Of a DNA stretch of 64,000 nt, positions 15,943 through 26,926 are shown in pieces. Below the pieces are notes generated by a model, which had not been told where the DNA came from, made no database searches, and saw nothing but the letters and a program-made list of their open reading frames with translations. Source of the DNA: Thermococcus sp. JdF3 (lineage in GTDB: Archaea > Methanobacteriota_B > Thermococci > Thermococcales > Thermococcaceae); NCBI RefSeq assembly GCF_012027495.1, contig NZ_SNUK01000002.1, positions 372,001 to 436,000 of the forward strand, written 5' to 3'. The first letter of the stretch is position 1; every line of letters starts with the position of its first letter. Position numbers and translations under genes: made by a program.

Positions 15943-16054
15943 TGAAACTCAACTTTCACAGATGGCGTGATTTGTGAAAGTATATTTTCATAAAACTGGC
16001 CCTTTGTGAAAGTGGGCTTTCACAAATCTTATAAACTATGAAAGCGGACTTTCA
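15943..16054. promoter_or_regulatory. Four 16-bp palindromes at exact 32-bp spacing before an AAA ATPase
   Basis: The element TGAAA-N6-TTTCA occurs at 15943-15958, 15975-15990, 16007-16022 and 16039-16054. Each starts exactly 32 bases after the previous one, about three helical turns. The third is the best palindrome (TTTGTGAAAGTGGGCTTTCACAAA). The TATA box TTATAAA (16029-16035) lies between the third and fourth. The predicted transcription start is at or near the ATG at 16058, so the fourth element covers the space between TATA and start. Cooperative repression is the likely role. Confidence 0.75.
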
Positions 16055-16057
16055 CAC

Positions 16058-17374
16058 ATGGCGATAAAGATAGTCAGGCTCGTGAGGCACAACCCCTGGT
16101 GGAAGGGCGAAGGCTGGGAGAAAGAGGACAGGGACCTTTCGAGGGCTGGGGAGATAATTCCGAGGAAGCGCGTTGAGGTGAAGGAGGGTTCCGTAACACT
16201 TCTCAGGGGAATCCGACGGGCGGGCAAGAGCTTCTACATCAAGACGCTGATAAAGGCTCTCATCGAGAACGGCACGGACCCGAGAAGGATAGCCTACATT
16301 CCCTGCGACAGGTTCACGGGGGGAGAGGTAAGGGCCTTAATAGACGAGCTTAGATTAAGGCATGGTGAGCTCTACGTCTTCCTCGACGAGATAACCTACC
16401 TGAGGGGCTGGAGGCTCCTCCTCAAGGAACTCGGCGAGGAGGGCGTAACCACCGTTGCCACTGGCTCAAACCCGGTGGAGCTGAAGCGCGAGAGCGAGCT
16501 CCTTCCTGGGAGGGGGATAGAGGGCAACGAGTACTACTTCAACCCCCTGAGCTTCCGCGAGTTCGCGCGCTTCATGAGGCCCGAACTGCCCGATGTGTCC
16601 TTCACCTACAGGGAGCCCGATGCCGATGAGCTCTTACCCTGGTATGAAGAGCTTGAAGGCCTCTTCTACGCCTACCTCCAGACGGGTGGCTTTCCGGAGG
16701 CCGTTCTGGAGTTCAGGCGCGATGGGAAGGTGAAGCCAGAGCGGTACGAAGAGCTGATCCGCCTCGTCCTCGGAGAAATCGCAAAGTCCGGGAAGAGCGA
16801 GGAGACGGCAAGGGAGCTCCTTGAGGCCATCTTCAGGCTGAGGGGCAACAGGGTTGACTACGTGAGCCTGGCCCGGGAAATCGGGGTCTCCCACCCGACG
16901 GTGCGGGAGTACCTCTCAACGCTGGAGAGCGCGAGGGTGTTATACACGCTGGAGGCATGGGACATAACCAGAAAACGCCACGCCCACAGGAAGGAGAAGA
17001 AAATAGTCTTCCAGAGCCCACTCATAGCGACGGCCCTCGCCGTCTACCTCGGGGAGGAGCCGGTGGAGTTCGTCGAGGGCAACATTGAGTGGCTCGTGGA
17101 GCACACCGTCGCGTCTCACGTTATCTGGCACCTTGAAGAGCCGGTTCTCAGGGAGAAACACGCCTTTGCAGGCTTCTACTACAACGGCTCGAAGGAGTGC
17201 GACATTGTCATAAGGGATGGGGGCTTCTTCGGCATCGAGGTCAAGTACGGCCGGGTGAAGCGAAAGGGCTACCCATTCCCGGTGCTCTACCTTTCAAAGG
17301 ACGAGCTCGGCCCGGACGTCGTCCCAGCATCGCTCTACCTCTACGGCCTGGAGAAGAGCGATCGGTCAATATGA
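16058..17374 (+). CDS. AAA ATPase of the AAA_14/DUF4143 type with HTH and nuclease-like tail
   Basis: The protein has 438 residues. Walker A is GIRRAGKSF near 51 and Walker B is LYVFLDEIT near 107, followed by the sensor-like VATGSNPVELKRE. A winged helix-turn-helix (VDYVSLAREIGVSHPTVREY) is near 265. The C-terminal domain ends in CDIVIRDGGFFGIEVKYG, a pattern like the PD-(D/E)xK nuclease fold. Such ATPases are numerous in Thermococcales and of unknown role. TATA placement suggests a leaderless mRNA, as there is no ribosome site before the ATG. The HTH makes autoregulation through the upstream palindromes plausible but unproven. Confidence 0.8.
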   Translation: MAIKIVRLVRHNPWWKGEGWEKEDRDLSRAGEIIPRKRVEVKEGSVTLLRGIRRAGKSFYIKTLIKALIENGTDPRRIAYIPCDRFTGGEVRALIDELRLRHGELYVFLDEITYLRGWRLLLKELGEEGVTTVATGSNPVELKRESELLPGRGIEGNEYYFNPLSFREFARFMRPELPDVSFTYREPDADELLPWYEELEGLFYAYLQTGGFPEAVLEFRRDGKVKPERYEELIRLVLGEIAKSGKSEETARELLEAIFRLRGNRVDYVSLAREIGVSHPTVREYLSTLESARVLYTLEAWDITRKRHAHRKEKKIVFQSPLIATALAVYLGEEPVEFVEGNIEWLVEHTVASHVIWHLEEPVLREKHAFAGFYYNGSKECDIVIRDGGFFGIEVKYGRVKRKGYPFPVLYLSKDELGPDVVPASLYLYGLEKSDRSI

Positions 17375-17402
17375 TTTTAAACCCCTCCTCCAACTCCTCA
17401 CC

Positions 17403-18332
17403 ATGCTCGAAAAGCTCTTTAGTATCGGCTACTCAAAGACCTTCGCGGAGCGCTATTACGAGCTCTGGGGCGAGAGGGCGCTGGCGATAGCCGAGGCCAT
17501 GGAGAAGCCCCTTCCGAGGTGCTTCCGCGTGAACACACTCCGCATCGAGGTTCCAGGGCTTACCAAGCTCCTCAACAGGAAGGGATTCCAGTTTAGGCGC
17601 GTTCCCTGGGCGAGGGAAGGTTTCTGCCTGACGAGGGAGCCGTTCTCGATAACCTCCACCCCGGAATATCTCAGCGGCCTCCTCTACATTCAGGAGGCCA
17701 GCTCGATGTATCCTCCGGTGGCTCTGGAACCGAAGCCCGGTGAAACCGTCGCGGACATGGCCGCCGCCCCCGGTGGGAAGACGAGCCACATAGCACAGCT
17801 GATGGAGAACGAGGGCATCATTTACGCCTTCGATGTCGGCGAGGAGAGGCTCAAAGAGACCCGCCTGAACCTCTCGCGCCTCGGCGTCACCAATACCGTG
17901 CTCTTCCACAGGTCCTCGCTCCACATAGACGAGCTCGGGGTGGAGTTCGACAGAATCCTACTCGATGCCCCCTGCACCGGCTCGGGGACGATACACAAGA
18001 ACCCCGAAAGGAAGGCCAACAGAACGATGGACGATGTCAAGTTCTGCCAGGGACTGCAGATGAAGCTCATCGAGAAGGCCCTCGGAGTCCTGAAGCCGGG
18101 AGGAATCCTCGTCTACTCAACCTGCTCCCTCGAGCCGGAGGAGAACGAGTTCGTGGTTCAATGGGTTCTCGACAGCTTCGACGTTGAGCTCCTGCCCCTC
18201 CGCCACGGCGAGCCGGCTCTAACCGCTCCTTTTGGTGTTGAGCTGAGTGATGAGATGAGAAAGGCGAGGCGCTTTTATCCGGACAGACACGGGACGAGCG
18301 GCTTCTTCGTGGCGAAGATTAAGAAGCTTTGA
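17403..18332 (+). CDS. RNA m5C methyltransferase, NOL1/NOP2/Sun family
   Basis: This 309-residue SAM-dependent enzyme has the family motifs: the SAM site DMAAAPGGKTSHIAQ near 117, DAPCTGSGT with one catalytic Cys near 189, and YSTCSLEPEENE with the second near 238. The C-terminal RHGTSGFFVAKI is typical. It probably methylates cytosine in tRNA. GATTTTAAACCCC near 17370 is the TATA box and there is no ribosome site, so the transcript is probably leaderless. Confidence 0.88.
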   Translation: MLEKLFSIGYSKTFAERYYELWGERALAIAEAMEKPLPRCFRVNTLRIEVPGLTKLLNRKGFQFRRVPWAREGFCLTREPFSITSTPEYLSGLLYIQEASSMYPPVALEPKPGETVADMAAAPGGKTSHIAQLMENEGIIYAFDVGEERLKETRLNLSRLGVTNTVLFHRSSLHIDELGVEFDRILLDAPCTGSGTIHKNPERKANRTMDDVKFCQGLQMKLIEKALGVLKPGGILVYSTCSLEPEENEFVVQWVLDSFDVELLPLRHGEPALTAPFGVELSDEMRKARRFYPDRHGTSGFFVAKIKKL

Positions 18333-18344
18333 CTGGCCTCCGGA

Positions 18345-19319
18345 CTATCCCTTCGATTCCGCCGCAAGCTTCTCTTCGAGTTCCTTAAGTCTCTCCAGAA
18401 CGTCCCCGCTGAGGTTTCTCTCAAGCTCTTCGCGGGCGGCCTTGGCCAGCTCGAACTTCGAGTCGTACTTCCCGAGGGACGTCCAGTGAATCTTCTTGCC
18501 CTCTACGAAAACGTCTATGTCGCAGAGGCGCTTGTAGCCGACGTACTCGATGCCCTTCAGCAGGAACTTGACGCGCACCGGGTCCTCCCACGTCAGGAGC
18601 TTGAGCTTGTAGACGGGAACGCGCATGAAGGGCCGCGGGTAGTCCCAGTCCCAGCCCTCGCCGACGACGAAGCCGATGTCAAGGTCCTCGATCACCATCA
18701 TGAGACGCTCTATGTTCTCGTCGTAGCGCTTGTCGGTGTCGTAGATTTTAATCGTGATCTCGTTCCACTCGGGCATCAGCCTGAGCAGGAGGACTGGAAG
18801 GTCAACGCTCAGTTCCCTGTAAACCTCCAGAAAGTCCCTGCGGACGAGGACGGCACCATCGATGTCCTCCGGCCCGATTGGGGAGTTGAGCTTCTTCCTG
18901 GTCACGCCGATTATCGTGTCCCCGGCCTCGCCTTCGTCAAGGGCAGTTCGTATATCCATTATCTCCCCGCCGTACTTTTCGGAGAGGAGCTTCAGGCCCT
19001 CCTCCACCTTGCTGGGTACCCTTATGAAGATCAGCGTGCTCTCCACGTGAACCTTTTCTATCGGGAGCTTCTCGTTAAGGATAAGGCTCAGAACAACCGG
19101 TGCGTGGGAACTCACGAGAAAGGCCGTTTCGGGCGGTATCGTCTCCTTCTTCCATTCATCCGTGACGAAGACTATTGTCTCGAACTCGCTGCTCTTCTTA
19201 ATCGCCTCGTCCGTTGGTATCTCACCGACCCCAAAGGCCTCCGAGAGGGCCCTCTTCACGGCCGGGATGTCCCCGGTTCTCAGAAAGATTATGGACGGCC
19301 CAAAGCGGAGAACCTTCAT
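18345..19319 (-). CDS. Thermococcales-type hypothetical protein
   Basis: A 324-residue soluble alpha/beta protein with no signal peptide and no motif I recognise. Blocks such as ETIVFVTDEWKKETIPPETA, LVRRDFLEVYREL and VVGEGWDWDYPRPFMRVPVY look conserved, and the C-terminus is a charged helix (ERLKELEEKLAAESKG). The ATG overlaps the stop of the phosphoesterase gene (TGATG) and has GGAGGGG six bases upstream; the GTG five codons earlier was rejected. It may work with the phosphoesterase. Confidence 0.65.
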   Translation of the reverse strand: MKVLRFGPSIIFLRTGDIPAVKRALSEAFGVGEIPTDEAIKKSSEFETIVFVTDEWKKETIPPETAFLVSSHAPVVLSLILNEKLPIEKVHVESTLIFIRVPSKVEEGLKLLSEKYGGEIMDIRTALDEGEAGDTIIGVTRKKLNSPIGPEDIDGAVLVRRDFLEVYRELSVDLPVLLLRLMPEWNEITIKIYDTDKRYDENIERLMMVIEDLDIGFVVGEGWDWDYPRPFMRVPVYKLKLLTWEDPVRVKFLLKGIEYVGYKRLCDIDVFVEGKKIHWTSLGKYDSKFELAKAAREELERNLSGDVLERLKELEEKLAAESKG

Positions 19320-19897
19320 CACATGCCCCTCCACATCTTGTAGCCCCTATCGAAATCAGTTCCCCCCGGATACTTAACGCGGTAGGTCCTCCCGCTCGGA
19401 AGGAGAACGAAGTTGACACCAAGGACGCCGTTCAGCCCCCTATCGATCAGTTTGAAGTTGTGGCCGTAGAGCCTGAAGTCGGCGTCCAGACCGACTACAT
19501 CCTTCCAGGTGTGGCCGAGGGCGAACCTCATACCTCCTATCTCAACGATGGTTCCTGGCTCGACGACACTTCCCCCGAAGAACTCCTGGACTACCCCCGG
19601 CTCGTCCTCGTTGCCGGGAACCACGTAGAGTTCCATCCCCGGGTTCTTGAGTACGCGGGCCAGCTTTCTTACGGCCCCGATGTAGAGCGGCTTCATGTCG
19701 GGTCTTCGCTCAAGTTTTATATTGTCAGCGAGGTCGCCCGTGTGGATAACGTACTCGGGACGGATCCCCTCGATGAGCTCACCTATGAAGCGGTAAGCGC
19801 TCTCTGGGGTGTCGCTGACGTGCATGACCTTCGTTTCGTCGGTGGATGACAGCAGTTCCAGGACTTTTTTCCGGAAGAGGGGAAGTTTTATAGGCAT
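19319..19897 (-). CDS. Metallophosphoesterase, calcineurin-like
   Basis: This 192-residue protein has the five phosphoesterase blocks in order: HVSDTPES (Asp-x-His block altered), HTGDLADN, VVPGNEDEP, ALGHTW and LYGHNFK. The family hydrolyses phosphomono- or diesters with two metals. In the first block the usual D-x-H reads differently (HVSD), which may affect metal binding. It is divergent from the dehydrogenase gene, with a shared TATA (TTATATATACC) around 19919, and coupled to the gene downstream. Confidence 0.75.
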   Translation of the reverse strand: MPIKLPLFRKKVLELLSSTDETKVMHVSDTPESAYRFIGELIEGIRPEYVIHTGDLADNIKLERRPDMKPLYIGAVRKLARVLKNPGMELYVVPGNEDEPGVVQEFFGGSVVEPGTIVEIGGMRFALGHTWKDVVGLDADFRLYGHNFKLIDRGLNGVLGVNFVLLPSGRTYRVKYPGGTDFDRGYKMWRGM

Positions 19898-19955
19898 TAA
19901 TGAAAGTAGGAGCAGGGCTTATATATACCTTCTCCAAGTTACTGAGGGTGTTACC

Positions 19956-21681
<1,726 letters not shown>

Positions 21682-21786
21682 AAAAAGCGAAAAAGCTACA
21701 TAATGTTTTTATATTTTGTTTATGCTTATTTTTTTGGCACTTAAAAACAACACAGCAAAGGCAATCCAATGGGGGTGTGTTAATCC

Positions 21787-23166
21787 ATGCGAAAAATAAG
21801 CTTCCTGATGGCGTTCCTAATCGCCGGATACGTCCTTGGAATATGGAACTTCCTGGTTCTGCCGAAGTACTACATAACCTTCGGGCTCAAAGGATTCCTG
21901 ATTTCACTCCTCCCGATGCTGGTGGCAATGTTCCTGATATACAGCGAGGCGGAGAGCACCAAAAAGACCCGCTACCTCATATACGAGCTGTTCTTTAAGA
22001 TAGCCAGGACTCCCGCACTGATATTCAGCCTGCTGATGTTCCTGATGATAATGCTCGGCGTCACCACCTACTACTCCTCATACGGCCTCGCCCTCATCTT
22101 CGGGATGGGCTCGAGGTACATCCCCATTCTGGCTGTCGGGACGATACTGCTCTCTGTTCTGATGCTCATACTGGCAAAGGGCAGAACCCTCGAGTTCATC
22201 TCGGTCGTCTCGATACTCTTCGTTCTTTTCGCCCTCGCTTCGGCGTTTCTGATCAGGAACCAGGCGCTCAGCATGGTCACCGCGCCACAGGCGGTTCAGT
22301 ACATGAACAGTGCAGTATCCTCAATAACGTCCTCTGACCTGTCCCTGACCACGAGGGGAGTCCTCTTCATGGTCGTTTCAGTCTTCATCTCCCTCGGTCT
22401 TGGCGCTGGCGTTTACTACGTCCTGGGAAGCTTCACTCCCGAAGAGCTCGACCTCAGAAAGGTTCTTGCTGCGGTTTTTGTCCTTCAGATAATCCTCAGC
22501 TTCGCCGCGGCATTCACCGTCGCCTACTCCCTGGGCGCCGCATACCAGGCCTACGGCGAGGCGTTCCAGAACCCCAACATACCAGCCGACGAGTCAATGA
22601 AGCTCTTCATGAAGTTCAACGACCTCAAGGACTACGCCACGGACAGCGATAAGAGCCCGATGGACTCGATAGAGGTCTTCTACTCGATACCCGAAGTCCT
22701 GAGGGGCAACGTGCCCAACGACACGACCCTCATAGCGCTCCTGATGCTGTCCCTCTACCTTGCGGGCCTCACGACCATAATCATCCTCATTGAGATGGGC
22801 AGTCAGATGCTCTCCGAGGTCATGCAGCTGGGAAGAAACCAGAGCCTTGGGCTTGTGAGTTTCATCGGAATGATAGTGGCCGGCGCTATGGTGGTCGGCG
22901 ACATCAGAACGATGTTCGTTGTTGTACCATTTTCCGTGGCGGCTCTCATGGCTGCGGTCGAGAGCTACCCGCTGCTTTCCTCCGAGCTGACGCACAATAA
23001 AGCGATAGTCTCGGCCGTGATGCTGCTCCTCTTCGTCAGCGGCCTGGCAACTATCTACTATTCACTCACCGCCCCAAAGATGCCGGTGAAGATCGGTGCG
23101 GTGCTGGGTCTCGTGCTCCTCGTACCGGTGCTCATGAACGGCATGCTGCTGAAGGCCCGCCGTTGA
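21787..23166 (+). CDS. Multi-helix membrane transporter, sodium-symporter (NSS) like
   Basis: This 459-residue protein has about 11-12 membrane helices. The first helix ([18 protein letters not shown]) resembles the unwound first helix of neurotransmitter:sodium symporters, and the general layout agrees. A hydrophilic loop (250-300) lies mid-protein. The substrate is unknown. A GGGGGTGTG site precedes the ATG, with TATA-like sequences at about 21708 and 21738. It ends 75 bases before aIF5A. Another membrane family is possible. Confidence 0.55.
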   Translation: MRKISFLMAFLIAGYVLGIWNFLVLPKYYITFGLKGFLISLLPMLVAMFLIYSEAESTKKTRYLIYELFFKIARTPALIFSLLMFLMIMLGVTTYYSSYGLALIFGMGSRYIPILAVGTILLSVLMLILAKGRTLEFISVVSILFVLFALASAFLIRNQALSMVTAPQAVQYMNSAVSSITSSDLSLTTRGVLFMVVSVFISLGLGAGVYYVLGSFTPEELDLRKVLAAVFVLQIILSFAAAFTVAYSLGAAYQAYGEAFQNPNIPADESMKLFMKFNDLKDYATDSDKSPMDSIEVFYSIPEVLRGNVPNDTTLIALLMLSLYLAGLTTIIILIEMGSQMLSEVMQLGRNQSLGLVSFIGMIVAGAMVVGDIRTMFVVVPFSVAALMAAVESYPLLSSELTHNKAIVSAVMLLLFVSGLATIYYSLTAPKMPVKIGAVLGLVLLVPVLMNGMLLKARR

Positions 23167-23240
23167 ACATTTCCTCCTTTCAAAAATTTTTTAAAGACCC
23201 TCCCGAATCGGTTTTAGAACGCTTACAGGAGGTCTGGAAG

Positions 23241-23651
23241 ATGGGAGACAAGACCAAGGTTCAGGTTAGCAAGCTCAAGCCGGGAAGGTACATCCTCATC
23301 GACGGCGAGCCCTGCAGGATAGGCAACATAACCGTTTCTTCACCTGGCAAGCACGGTTCAGCCAAGGCTAGGATTGAGGCCGTTGGAATCTTCGACGGCA
23401 AGGTCAGGAGCATCGTCAAGCCCACCAGCGCCGAGGTTGACGTTCCGATCATCGACAAGAGAACCGCCCAGATCATCGCCATGACCCCTGACACCGTCCA
23501 GATCATGGACATGGAGACCTACGAGCTCTTCGACATCCCGATCGAGGGCGGCGTCGCCGACGACGTCAAGGATCAGCTCAAGGAGGGCATCAACGTCGAG
23601 TACTGGGAGACCCTCGGCAGGATTAAGATAATGAGGCTCAAGGGCGAGTGA
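23241..23651 (+). CDS. eif5a: Translation factor aIF5A
   Basis: A 136-residue two-domain factor that helps ribosomes at difficult peptide bonds. The hypusine (or deoxyhypusine) loop is [12 protein letters not shown] with the modified Lys37. The N-terminal SH3-like domain ([20 protein letters not shown]) is followed by an OB fold. The start is the ATG after AGGAGGTCTGGAAG; the longer frame upstream contains the promoter. The modification uses spermidine, which fits the next gene. Confidence 0.97.
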   Translation: MGDKTKVQVSKLKPGRYILIDGEPCRIGNITVSSPGKHGSAKARIEAVGIFDGKVRSIVKPTSAEVDVPIIDKRTAQIIAMTPDTVQIMDMETYELFDIPIEGGVADDVKDQLKEGINVEYWETLGRIKIMRLKGE

Positions 23652-23723
23652 GCCCTTCCGCTCTTCTATTTCCCGCAACCTTTTAAGGAAGCACTTCAAC
23701 CAGTTCTCACCGGAGGTGCAACC

Positions 23724-24590
23724 ATGGACTTCCTGTACACCTACGAGACGCTTAAGCTTGAGTTTCCACTCGTCGAGCCCGAAGAGGCAAAGTTTGTTAT
23801 CCTCGGCGTTCCCTTTGACGGGACGACCAGCTTCAAGCCCGGCGCGAGGTTCGGGCCAACGCTCATCAGGCACGCGACGCTCAACCTCGAGAGCTACATC
23901 CTCGACTACGACGTTGACATAGCGGAACTTCCCATAGCGGACATTGGGGATGTGGCAGTTGTGGCAGGCGACCCCCGCAAGACCGCGGACAGGGTTAGGG
24001 AAACCGTCGAGGAGCTCAAACGTGTTAATCCCGGCGCTATCCCGATACTTCTGGGCGGCGAGCACTCCCAAACCCTCGGGGCTGTGGAAGCACTAAAACC
24101 TGCCAGCTACGTCGTCTTCGACGCCCATCTGGATCTCCGCGAGAGCTACGAGGACAACCCCTACAACCACGCCTGCGTGGCGAGGAGGATAGGCGAGCTG
24201 GGGGTCAGGGAGGCGATGTTCGGGATACGGAGCGGCACGAGGGAGGAGGTAGAGTACACCGAGCGGGAAGGGATAGCGTGGGTCCACGCGAGGGACTACG
24301 ACTTCGACGCCTTCGTCGAGCTGGTCAAGCCGCTCCCGGAGCCGGTTTACCTCTCCGTGGACATAGACGCTTTCGACTTGTCACTGGTTCCATCAACAGG
24401 GACACCCGAGGCAGGGGGGTTAAGGTTCTGGGACGTCGTTGAAGCGATGGAATGGCTCGTGGAGAACAAGCGCGTGGCGGGCTTTGACATAATGGAGGTG
24501 GCCGGGAACGGGCTCGGTGACGTGACCGCGCTGACGGCGGCAAAGCTGCTGTTTTACTTCATAGGGGCAATGGGAAAGAAAAACGAGTGA
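23724..24590 (+). CDS. speB: Agmatinase-type ureohydrolase (aminopropylagmatine ureohydrolase)
   Basis: This 288-residue ureohydrolase has a binuclear Mn site: GGEHS (His114), FDAHLDL (Asp133, His135, Asp137), YNHAC and SVDIDAFD (about 212-216). In Thermococcus this family removes urea from N1-aminopropylagmatine on the way to spermidine. A GGAGGTG site and a TATA (CTTTTAAGG) precede it. Its position after aIF5A links the polyamine supply with the hypusine-carrying protein; the functional link is inference. Confidence 0.9.
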   Translation: MDFLYTYETLKLEFPLVEPEEAKFVILGVPFDGTTSFKPGARFGPTLIRHATLNLESYILDYDVDIAELPIADIGDVAVVAGDPRKTADRVRETVEELKRVNPGAIPILLGGEHSQTLGAVEALKPASYVVFDAHLDLRESYEDNPYNHACVARRIGELGVREAMFGIRSGTREEVEYTEREGIAWVHARDYDFDAFVELVKPLPEPVYLSVDIDAFDLSLVPSTGTPEAGGLRFWDVVEAMEWLVENKRVAGFDIMEVAGNGLGDVTALTAAKLLFYFIGAMGKKNE

Positions 24591-24594
24591 TTTT

Positions 24595-25284
24595 TCATTC
24601 TTTCATGTGGTCCGGCTGGGGGAGTACCTCAACCGAGGTGGTCCCAAAATGCACGGGGGCGTTTTCAAGGGGCTTCTTCATGGAGTACGGGTACTCCAGC
24701 TTGAACACCATAAGTATCCCCGTCCCAAAGCCAAGTATCTCCATAACCACGTCCTGGGTTTTGTTCTGCATGCTTTCGTAGAGCCAGGGCATGTTCGGCT
24801 GGAGGGCCACTTCAAAAAACTCCCAGGCAATCCCAACAAGGATCAGGGCAAAGAGGCTTATGGAGACTATCTTCAGCGGGCTCCAGTGGAGGTTGTAGGT
24901 TCTCGATGACTCCAGAACGACCTCGTTGAATATGACCCACGTAACCAGGCCGCCGAGGTAGTGGCTCGGTATGTCGGCACCCTTCCAGACCTGGTTGTAC
25001 AGGTCGAGCTGGAGGAATGGAACGTTGAGAAACGTTATGTGGGCCGCCATGAATATCGCAAAGAGCGCGTAAATGCTGTCGTTGTAGAATGGGCTGACCC
25101 ACGGCCAGATCCTTCTGCTGGGGCGGGGGTATATCCTCCGGACGATGCTGGGAACGAAGAGGGCGAATAGACCCGCGGCCGCACTGAGTATCTGGTCGAA
25201 CTTTCCGTACATAAGGGTGCTGATAAGGCCGAAAAAAACGATGGCCCTTGCGGCCATAATTATTCCCTTTTCCCAAGTCCTCAT
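24595..25284 (-). CDS. Membrane protein resembling DUF2238/YjdF
   Basis: A 229-residue protein with about six membrane helices. The pattern SHYLGGLVTWVIFNEVVLE, GIAWEFFEVALQ and QDVVMEILGFGTGI, with conserved acidic residues in the later helices, is like the DUF2238 family of unknown function. GGTGATTTGA directly precedes the ATG. It converges with speB, five bases apart, and both strands are T-rich there. Confidence 0.5.
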   Translation of the reverse strand: MRTWEKGIIMAARAIVFFGLISTLMYGKFDQILSAAAGLFALFVPSIVRRIYPRPSRRIWPWVSPFYNDSIYALFAIFMAAHITFLNVPFLQLDLYNQVWKGADIPSHYLGGLVTWVIFNEVVLESSRTYNLHWSPLKIVSISLFALILVGIAWEFFEVALQPNMPWLYESMQNKTQDVVMEILGFGTGILMVFKLEYPYSMKKPLENAPVHFGTTSVEVLPQPDHMKE

Positions 25285-25417
25285 TCAAATCACCTAAACC
25301 CCCACATAATTCCATAACCCGTCGAACTTTATATACTTGTCGGCCAAAAATGGACCGTATCCGAACCAAAATAAGCCAGAACAAAACCCAATCCCTTCGG
25401 GAAGCGTAAAAGGTAGC

Positions 25418-26764
25418 CTAGGAGTTGGGCCGGTAGCCGGCCTTCTCCATCTCCCTCTCGATGCTCCTCACTTCGAGCAGTTCTCTCCTGAGTACAGGAA
25501 CCCAGAGGGTCTCAACGAGGACCGTGACTAAGACTGTGATTATGGTGACGCTGAGGATGGTTTCCCCCCACTGAATCAGGTCGGGGTTGTTGTACGTGAT
25601 TCCGAGAGTCAGGGGGAGACTGGCCAGGGCGGCGGGAACGACGCCCCTCGGGCCCTCAAGCGATATGAACAGGTACTCCTTGAAGGAGCGCCACTTCAGG
25701 ACTGGAAGGGAAGCAAGGGGTCTGGCGACCAGCATCAGAGAGAACGCTATGATAACGCCCTGCACGATGTGCCCCTTTATTATCTCAGGGTCCAGGCTCG
25801 CGCCCAGGAGGGTGAAGATGAAGATGGTGGATATGGTCGCGAGGCTCTCGTTGAAGTGAACCTCCCTCTCGACGGCCCGCATGACCTTCTTGACCACGGA
25901 GATATCGTCCCTGAAGAAGACCTTATGGTTGCCAAGAACGATGCCCGTAACGGTGGCCACAAGATAGCCCGAAGCCTGTGCCAGTTCACCGAGAAGGAAG
26001 CCCCCAAACGCCATCACAAGGGAGAATATGACGATCTCGGGAAAGTCCCTAACCTCCGTCCTCTTCAGGATGTTGTACCCGACAACACCGAGCAGCGCCC
26101 CCATGAGTATCGAGGCACCCATCTGGTACAGGAAGAAAACGACGGCCGCGGGGTAGAGACCGATGTAGCCCGCTATTGCCTCCAGGAACCTCGCGCTGGA
26201 CGCCTCTGGAACCAGCATTGCAACGGCCACCGATGCGAGAACTATTCCCATCGGGTCGTTGAATATTGACTCGGTGACGATGACCGTCTCGATGTCCTCG
26301 CGGACGCGGTACTGTCTGAACAGTGGGATGAGGGTTGCAGGGTCTGTAGCACCTATGATCGCCCCGAAAAGGAACCCGACGATGAAGGGCACGTGAAAAA
26401 GCCACGAGAATATTCCGCCGATGATGAACGCGGTGAGGAGGAGTCCGATGGTGTCCAGGGCCAGTATGGTCTTGAGGTTCCTTTTGAGCATCTTCCAGCT
26501 GAGGGTGTGACCCTCCGTGAAGAGTATCATCACCAGGCCGAAGACGCGGACGTAGTTGAAGAGCTCGTTGGCAAGGTTCCGGTTCAGGAGCCCAAGAACG
26601 GGGCCGACCAGTATGCCGAGGAACATGAAGAGAGGAATGTATGACACATTGAACCGCCTGCTCACGAGGAGTGAAACCAGTCCCACCGCAAGGACGACGA
26701 AGAACACGTAGACCAGCAGGTCAACACTTGGAACCAGGACGTTCGATGCACCGGTCACAGACAT
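25418..26764 (-). CDS. CPA1-type Na+/H+ antiporter
   Basis: This 448-residue protein has 12-13 membrane helices and the CPA1 ion-site motif FNDPMG (about 168-173), with GATDPATLIPLFRQYRV before it. Later blocks include SLEGPRGVVPAALASLPL. It should exchange Na+ for H+. A GGGAGGAATAGCG site marks the ATG. The open frame extends about 215 codons upstream, but that part is only the antisense of the CBS gene. It is divergent from the CBS-CPA2 pair. Confidence 0.88.
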   Translation of the reverse strand: MSVTGASNVLVPSVDLLVYVFFVVLAVGLVSLLVSRRFNVSYIPLFMFLGILVGPVLGLLNRNLANELFNYVRVFGLVMILFTEGHTLSWKMLKRNLKTILALDTIGLLLTAFIIGGIFSWLFHVPFIVGFLFGAIIGATDPATLIPLFRQYRVREDIETVIVTESIFNDPMGIVLASVAVAMLVPEASSARFLEAIAGYIGLYPAAVVFFLYQMGASILMGALLGVVGYNILKRTEVRDFPEIVIFSLVMAFGGFLLGELAQASGYLVATVTGIVLGNHKVFFRDDISVVKKVMRAVEREVHFNESLATISTIFIFTLLGASLDPEIIKGHIVQGVIIAFSLMLVARPLASLPVLKWRSFKEYLFISLEGPRGVVPAALASLPLTLGITYNNPDLIQWGETILSVTIITVLVTVLVETLWVPVLRRELLEVRSIEREMEKAGYRPNS

Positions 26765-26926
26765 CGCTATTCCTCCCGTAGATTTTGTCTTCAGAGTTAA
26801 TAAGCATACCGGAGAACTTCTTTTGTTATCCTTTTGGTACAATGTTCTAAACGTTGCCTCGGTGTCGCGTTCGACCCACAAAGCCTTAAATAGAACTTTT
26901 TCCACCAGCTGAAAATGGTGGTGGTC

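Noticed and set aside
15943-16054. Possible CRISPR array
   Set aside because: The units are 16-bp palindromes with 16-bp gaps, too short for repeats and spacers, and they sit over a promoter.
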